From Candidatus Villigracilis propinquus (lineage in GTDB: Bacteria; Chloroflexota; Anaerolineae; Anaerolineales; Villigracilaceae), in the NCBI GenBank assembly GCA_016714565.1, contig JADKDM010000007.1, positions 1 through 64,000 of the forward strand: 64,000 nucleotides of DNA. Reading direction: 5' to 3'. The position numbers were made by a program, and so were the translations under genes. The notes beneath the pieces are model-generated. The model saw only the letters and a list, made by a program, of their open reading frames with translations. It was not told the DNA's origin and searched no databases. Of this stretch, positions 60,513 through 64,000 are shown in pieces. Numbering within the stretch: the first letter of the stretch is position 1; every line of letters starts with the position of its first letter.

Positions 60513-61181
60513 ATGCCACGTTTAACACTCGACCAGGAACTTCAAAATATTTCAGATGACATGCTCATCTTGGGAAGCATGGTGGAGCAGGCATTGGTTG
60601 CATCCGTTCAGGCACTGAAAGAAAATGATATGGATAAATCGCGTTTTGTTCAGGAAGGGGATAAACGCATCAACTTCAAGCGCTATCAGATGGAAGGGGA
60701 TATCATAACGGTAATAGCGACTCAATCTCCGCTTACTCGGGATTTGCGCTTCCTTGCATCGGCCATGAATATCTGCACCGAACTGGAGCGCATCGGCGAT
60801 TATGCAAAAGCCATTGCCAGTGCCAACCTGCTCTCGGGCGGGGTCAGTATGCCAGGCCCGCTGGTGATTGCTTATAAAATGGGGCTAAAAGGGGCGGATA
60901 TGCTCCACCGCGCCATGACCGCTTTTATCGAGGGGAATGCCGATGCGGCCCGCAAGATCATTTACGAAGACGATATTGTGGATGCTTTGTATACTCAGTT
61001 GTATAATGCTTGCATAAACCGAGTGATCGAAGACCCGCGAAATACCGACCGCATTAACTATCTTTTGTGGGCGGCCCATAACCTGGAACGCTCTGCAGAC
61101 CGAGTGACGAATATTTGTGAACGTGCCATTTATGTTAAGACAGGTTTTTTTGAATACGAGAACCAAATTCCACAGCTATAA
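60513..61181 (+). CDS. phoU: PhoU phosphate regulator 2
   Basis: The 222-residue protein has two PhoU repeats with the metal motifs CTELERIGDYAKAI and HNLERSADRVTNI. It is distinct from PhoU1 (encoded at 50530-51222), which is slightly longer at both ends. AAGGATG lies 8 bases before the ATG. It begins the polyphosphate block, followed 11 bases later by the ppx remnant. It may link phosphate status to polyphosphate synthesis. Confidence 0.92.
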   Translation: MPRLTLDQELQNISDDMLILGSMVEQALVASVQALKENDMDKSRFVQEGDKRINFKRYQMEGDIITVIATQSPLTRDLRFLASAMNICTELERIGDYAKAIASANLLSGGVSMPGPLVIAYKMGLKGADMLHRAMTAFIEGNADAARKIIYEDDIVDALYTQLYNACINRVIEDPRNTDRINYLLWAAHNLERSADRVTNICERAIYVKTGFFEYENQIPQL

Positions 61182-61192
61182 AGAGCGATTCG

Positions 61193-61357
61193 ATGCATAC
61201 TATTGCCGCCATTGATATTGGCTCCAATGCCATGCGCATGGTAATCGGCCGTGCGGGGAATGGTGGCAGGCTGGATACAATTGAAAATCTGCGCCTGCCG
61301 GTTCGTTTAGGGCAGGCTGTTTTTTCAAGCGGACAGATCGGAGAGGAAACCGCTTAA
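61193..61357 (+). pseudogene. Remnant of a Ppx/GppA phosphatase
   Basis: A 54-codon frame that begins like an exopolyphosphatase: IAAIDIGSNAMRMVIGRA is the first phosphate-binding motif, followed by LRLPVRLGQAVF. It stops at TAA (61355), after about one tenth of a full Ppx/GppA domain. The frame continues past the stop, without shift, into the CHAD gene. Relatives often read EET followed by a polar residue and AVD here, so TAA could be a mutated CAA codon before a deletion of some 400 codons. It cannot be active. Confidence 0.75.
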
Positions 61358-61363
61358 TTAGCT

Positions 61364-62251
61364 GTGGATGAAGAATATCCGCTTCTGGAATTGAGAATTG
61401 AAAATATGGATGCCCGAACTGTTCTACAGGATACTGTGAATGCACGCTGGAAGAAATATGCCGCGGAACTGAAGAATTGCCGCGCGGAATTTTCAGGGGA
61501 AGCCGTGCATGATTTGCGTGTAGCGGTGCGCCGCTTGCTGGCGATACTGGACCTGCTGCGTTCGGTCATTCAACACCAGCGCATCCAAAAAACCCGCCGT
61601 GAGCTTAAAGATCAACTGGATGATCTGGATGAATTGCGCGACATACAAGTCCAATTGGCCGATATCTCCGAATTCGTACATAAAGTTCCAGAATTAAAGA
61701 GCTTTCGCGCGTATTTGCAGAAAAGGGAAAAGAAGTCTCTGCATATCACCCACAAACGGATTAAATCCATAAAGTTGGGCGGTTTAACGGAACGAATTAC
61801 AAAGATACGCGCCATGATCGGATCGCTTCCGGAACAGAACCTTGAAGAAAGCCTGTTCGAAACGCTCGATGACGCGTTCGCGCGGGTGATTCGGGATTAC
61901 TCTGAGATCGATGTGGAAAAGCCGGCCACGATCCACAGACTGCGGGTGGCCTTCAAGAAATTCCGTTATATGCTTGAGATCATGCATCCATTGCTGGAAA
62001 AATTCCCGGAGGGCAATTTTCAAAAAATGCATGATTATCAGGGTATGATGGGCGATATTCAGGACTTGGAAGTGGCTTTGCAGCAGCTGGATGATTTTGT
62101 CGATTTGGACCCCGCGGCCAGCCTTGAGAGCGTTCACAGTCATTACACAGCGCGGCTTAAGCAGTCCATGTTCCATTACCTTGAAGATAAAGGCGAGTTG
62201 TTAAATTTCTGGCGCACTACGCCTGATAAATCTTTTCCCTGGGAGAACTGA
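61364..62251 (+). CDS. CHAD-domain protein
   Basis: About 295 residues (or 281 from an ATG at 61406) of helical CHAD domain with the conserved His/Arg motifs VHDLRVAVRRL and IHRLRVAFKKFRYMLE. CHAD proteins bind polyphosphate through these basic residues. The neighbours fit: phoU2, a ppx remnant, sixA and ppk1. The GTG at 61364 has a GAGAGGAAA upstream and the ATG at 61406 has no clear ribosome site. The N-terminal ten residues may be leftover Ppx sequence. Confidence 0.88.
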   Translation: MDEEYPLLELRIENMDARTVLQDTVNARWKKYAAELKNCRAEFSGEAVHDLRVAVRRLLAILDLLRSVIQHQRIQKTRRELKDQLDDLDELRDIQVQLADISEFVHKVPELKSFRAYLQKREKKSLHITHKRIKSIKLGGLTERITKIRAMIGSLPEQNLEESLFETLDDAFARVIRDYSEIDVEKPATIHRLRVAFKKFRYMLEIMHPLLEKFPEGNFQKMHDYQGMMGDIQDLEVALQQLDDFVDLDPAASLESVHSHYTARLKQSMFHYLEDKGELLNFWRTTPDKSFPWEN

Positions 62252-62252
62252 C

Positions 62253-62753
62253 ATGAATTTATATATTATCCGCCATGCTATTGCCGCAGAGGAGGATCCA
62301 TCTGGTGACGAAAGTCAACGAGCATTGACTGATAAAGGCGGAAAGAAAATGAGACAGATCGCAAAAGGATTGCGCGTCCTTGGCGTGGAATTTGACATGA
62401 TCCTTTCGAGCCCCTACCTGCGCGCCAAAGAGACGGCCGAAATTTTGGGGGAAGTCTTCAAAATTAAAAAGCAGATCGTTTATAGTGACAACCTGATCCC
62501 CGTGGGTGACCCCGACCTGCTCTTTGGAGAGATCAACGAAAAATATTCGGTTGATAGCCTTGCCATTGTTGGGCATGAACCCTATTTGACAACCCTCATC
62601 AGCCTGCTTGTCGGAAAAGGAACTCCCCTGGATATGGAGCTCAAAAAAGGTGGCGTGTGCAGGCTCTCCACAGATGACCTTCACCATTCCCGCCATGCCA
62701 CGCTTGAATGGCTGCTTACCCCCGGCGTGCTTGTCGAGATCAGCGAGAAATAA
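62253..62753 (+). CDS. sixA: SixA-type phosphohistidine phosphatase
   Basis: The 166-residue protein is of the histidine phosphatase superfamily. It has RHAIA at residues 7-11 (the RHG motif with Ala), SSPYLRAKETAE and the late GHEPYL with the second His. Length fits SixA, which removes phosphate from histidine phosphotransfer domains. It overlaps or abuts the CHAD stop (1 base between) and precedes ppk1 by 3 bases, so the block is one operon. Confidence 0.88.
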   Translation: MNLYIIRHAIAAEEDPSGDESQRALTDKGGKKMRQIAKGLRVLGVEFDMILSSPYLRAKETAEILGEVFKIKKQIVYSDNLIPVGDPDLLFGEINEKYSVDSLAIVGHEPYLTTLISLLVGKGTPLDMELKKGGVCRLSTDDLHHSRHATLEWLLTPGVLVEISEK

Positions 62754-62756
62754 TAA

Positions 62757-64000
62757 ATGCTGCCCGAACCCATCGACCTAGCATCCCCCTCGCTTTATAT
62801 CAACCGCGAACTCAGCCTGCTTGAATTCCAGCGCCGCGTGTTGGAAGAAGCCTGGGACGAAAGCAACCCCCTGCTCGAACGCTTGAAATTCCTCGCCATT
62901 TTCGGTTCCAACATGGACGAGTTTTTCATGGTGCGCGTGTCCGGCATTCGCAAACAGGTGGAAGCCGGCATCATGGATGTGTCGCAAGATGGAATGACAC
63001 CGCGCGACGAACTCGCTGCCATTCGCAAATTATCCCAGGAATTACTCCACGAAGCCCAGCAATATCTGCAGCGCAAGATTCTCCCCAAGCTGGATAAAGT
63101 CGGCGTTCATGTTCTGGAATATAGTAAGTTGACTGCGGCCCAAAAGGAAAAGGCCGATAAATATTTCAAGGATGTGATCTACCCGGTTCTGACCCCGCTC
63201 GCGCTGGATACAGGCCATCCATTTCCCCACATCTCGAACCTCAGTTTAAACCTTGCCATCGTCATTCGCGATAAAAAGGGAAACGAAAAATTCGCCCGCC
63301 TCAAAGTGCCGGATACCCTGCCGCGTCTGATCCCCATCAAACGCTCATCCGGCGCAGAACGCAAGGATGGAACCATTCCCCATCATCATTATTTTGTCTG
63401 GATCGAGCAGTTGATCGCCGCCAACCTGGACGGACTCTTCCCCGGCATGGAAGTCGTCTCCGCACATCCCTTCCGCATCGTGCGTGATGCGGACATTGAA
63501 ATTCAGGAACTCGAAGCCGATGACCTGCTGGAAACCATGCAGCAGAACATCCGCAAGCGTAAATTCGGTTCGGTGGTGCAGGTTGCTGTCTATCCATCCA
63601 TGCCGGAAAGCGTCCGCGATCTATTGGTGGATAACCTTGAAGTCACCCGTAATGACGTGTACATCTTGCATCATCCGCTTGGGCTGGGAAGCTTATGGCA
63701 GTTGTACAGCAACGTAGAACGACACGACCTGAAAGATATTCCGTACAAACCAAACATTCCAAAACCGCTCAGATTCCTTTCTGCACCGGGTGATATTTTT
63801 GACGCCATCCGTGCGGAAAATATCTTTGTTCATCATCCATACGATTCCTTCTCCCCAGTCATAGACTTTCTCACCGCCGCCGCCCGCGACCCGAATGTGC
63901 TTGCCATCAAGCAAACCGTTTACCGTGTGGGTTCAAATGCCCCAGTGGTCGAAGCCCTGCTCGAAGCCGCCGAACGCGGAAAACAAGTCGCTGTGCTGGT
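62757..64000 (+). CDS. ppk1: Polyphosphate kinase 1, 5' part (cut by window end)
   Basis: 414 codons from ATG at 62757 without a stop. The N-terminal domain (YINRELSLLEFQRRVLEEA), the FGSNMDEFFMVRVSGI stretch and the KQTVYRVGSNAPVVEALLEA strand at the start of the first catalytic domain identify PPK1. The catalytic histidine pair lies beyond the window. PPK1 makes polyphosphate from ATP reversibly. With a broken Ppx gene upstream, synthesis may outweigh breakdown unless another Ppx exists elsewhere. Confidence 0.95.
   Translation, partial: MLPEPIDLASPSLYINRELSLLEFQRRVLEEAWDESNPLLERLKFLAIFGSNMDEFFMVRVSGIRKQVEAGIMDVSQDGMTPRDELAAIRKLSQELLHEAQQYLQRKILPKLDKVGVHVLEYSKLTAAQKEKADKYFKDVIYPVLTPLALDTGHPFPHISNLSLNLAIVIRDKKGNEKFARLKVPDTLPRLIPIKRSSGAERKDGTIPHHHYFVWIEQLIAANLDGLFPGMEVVSAHPFRIVRDADIEIQELEADDLLETMQQNIRKRKFGSVVQVAVYPSMPESVRDLLVDNLEVTRNDVYILHHPLGLGSLWQLYSNVERHDLKDIPYKPNIPKPLRFLSAPGDIFDAIRAENIFVHHPYDSFSPVIDFLTAAARDPNVLAIKQTVYRVGSNAPVVEALLEAAERGKQVAVL

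Overview
The window looks like a piece of a Chloroflexota chromosome, most likely class Anaerolineae. This rests on the gene families present and on promoter style, not on a marker gene, so it is an inference. Coding density is high. Most intergenic gaps hold hairpin terminators or dispersed palindromic repeats. Many genes lack a ribosome binding site and instead carry a TANNNT -10 hexamer 6-8 bases before the start codon.

Layout. 1-1.6 kb: an IS91-type (HUH, two-tyrosine) insertion sequence whose transposase is broken by an in-frame TGA at a predicted zinc-ligand cysteine. 1.6-17.8 kb: mostly housekeeping and metabolic genes: rlmI, a YitT-like membrane protein, a membrane-anchored subtilase, a hydrolase, a LysE exporter, a flavoprotein, a truncated ABM gene overlapping an iron alcohol dehydrogenase, a P-type ATPase, a site-2 protease with CBS domains, a PLP alpha-oxoamine synthase and ligA. 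17.8-28.1 kb: a signalling region with two MinD-like ATPase plus winged-helix modules, an ECF sigma factor with a membrane partner, a PrsW-like protease overlapping a cyclic-nucleotide-binding protein, a two-domain class III cyclase and a GAF protein. The GAF protein shares a C-terminal tail with the cyclic-nucleotide sensor. I consider this region the best candidate for an undescribed system.

28-46 kb: nadD, an Fsr-type MFS transporter, a C45 peptidase, a sigma/anti-sigma/bactofilin-like operon, yibE/F, a sugar-type binding lipoprotein, a second site-2 protease, tRNA-Sec(UCA), tRNA-Pro(GGG), then a replication block (BFN nuclease, dnaB, a DnaD-domain protein and a tandem AAA+ helicase-loader-like protein), an FTR1 iron permease, and a nicotinamidase-like/pncB NAD salvage pair.

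46-64 kb: phosphate. There are two Pst transporters, three PstB-type ATPases, two PhoU proteins and an arsenate reductase inside one pst operon. One pstC carries a frameshift. Four promoter regions carry 11-bp-spaced TTAAC-type repeats at a fixed phase from the -10 hexamer, which I read as a Pho operator. They precede pstS, a 34-codon membrane peptide gene, a GT-B-fold protein gene and phoU2. The window ends in a polyphosphate block: a remnant of a Ppx/GppA phosphatase in frame with a CHAD protein, sixA, and the 5' part of ppk1, cut by the window edge. Unrelated genes in this stretch are manA, surE and a PHP phosphoesterase.
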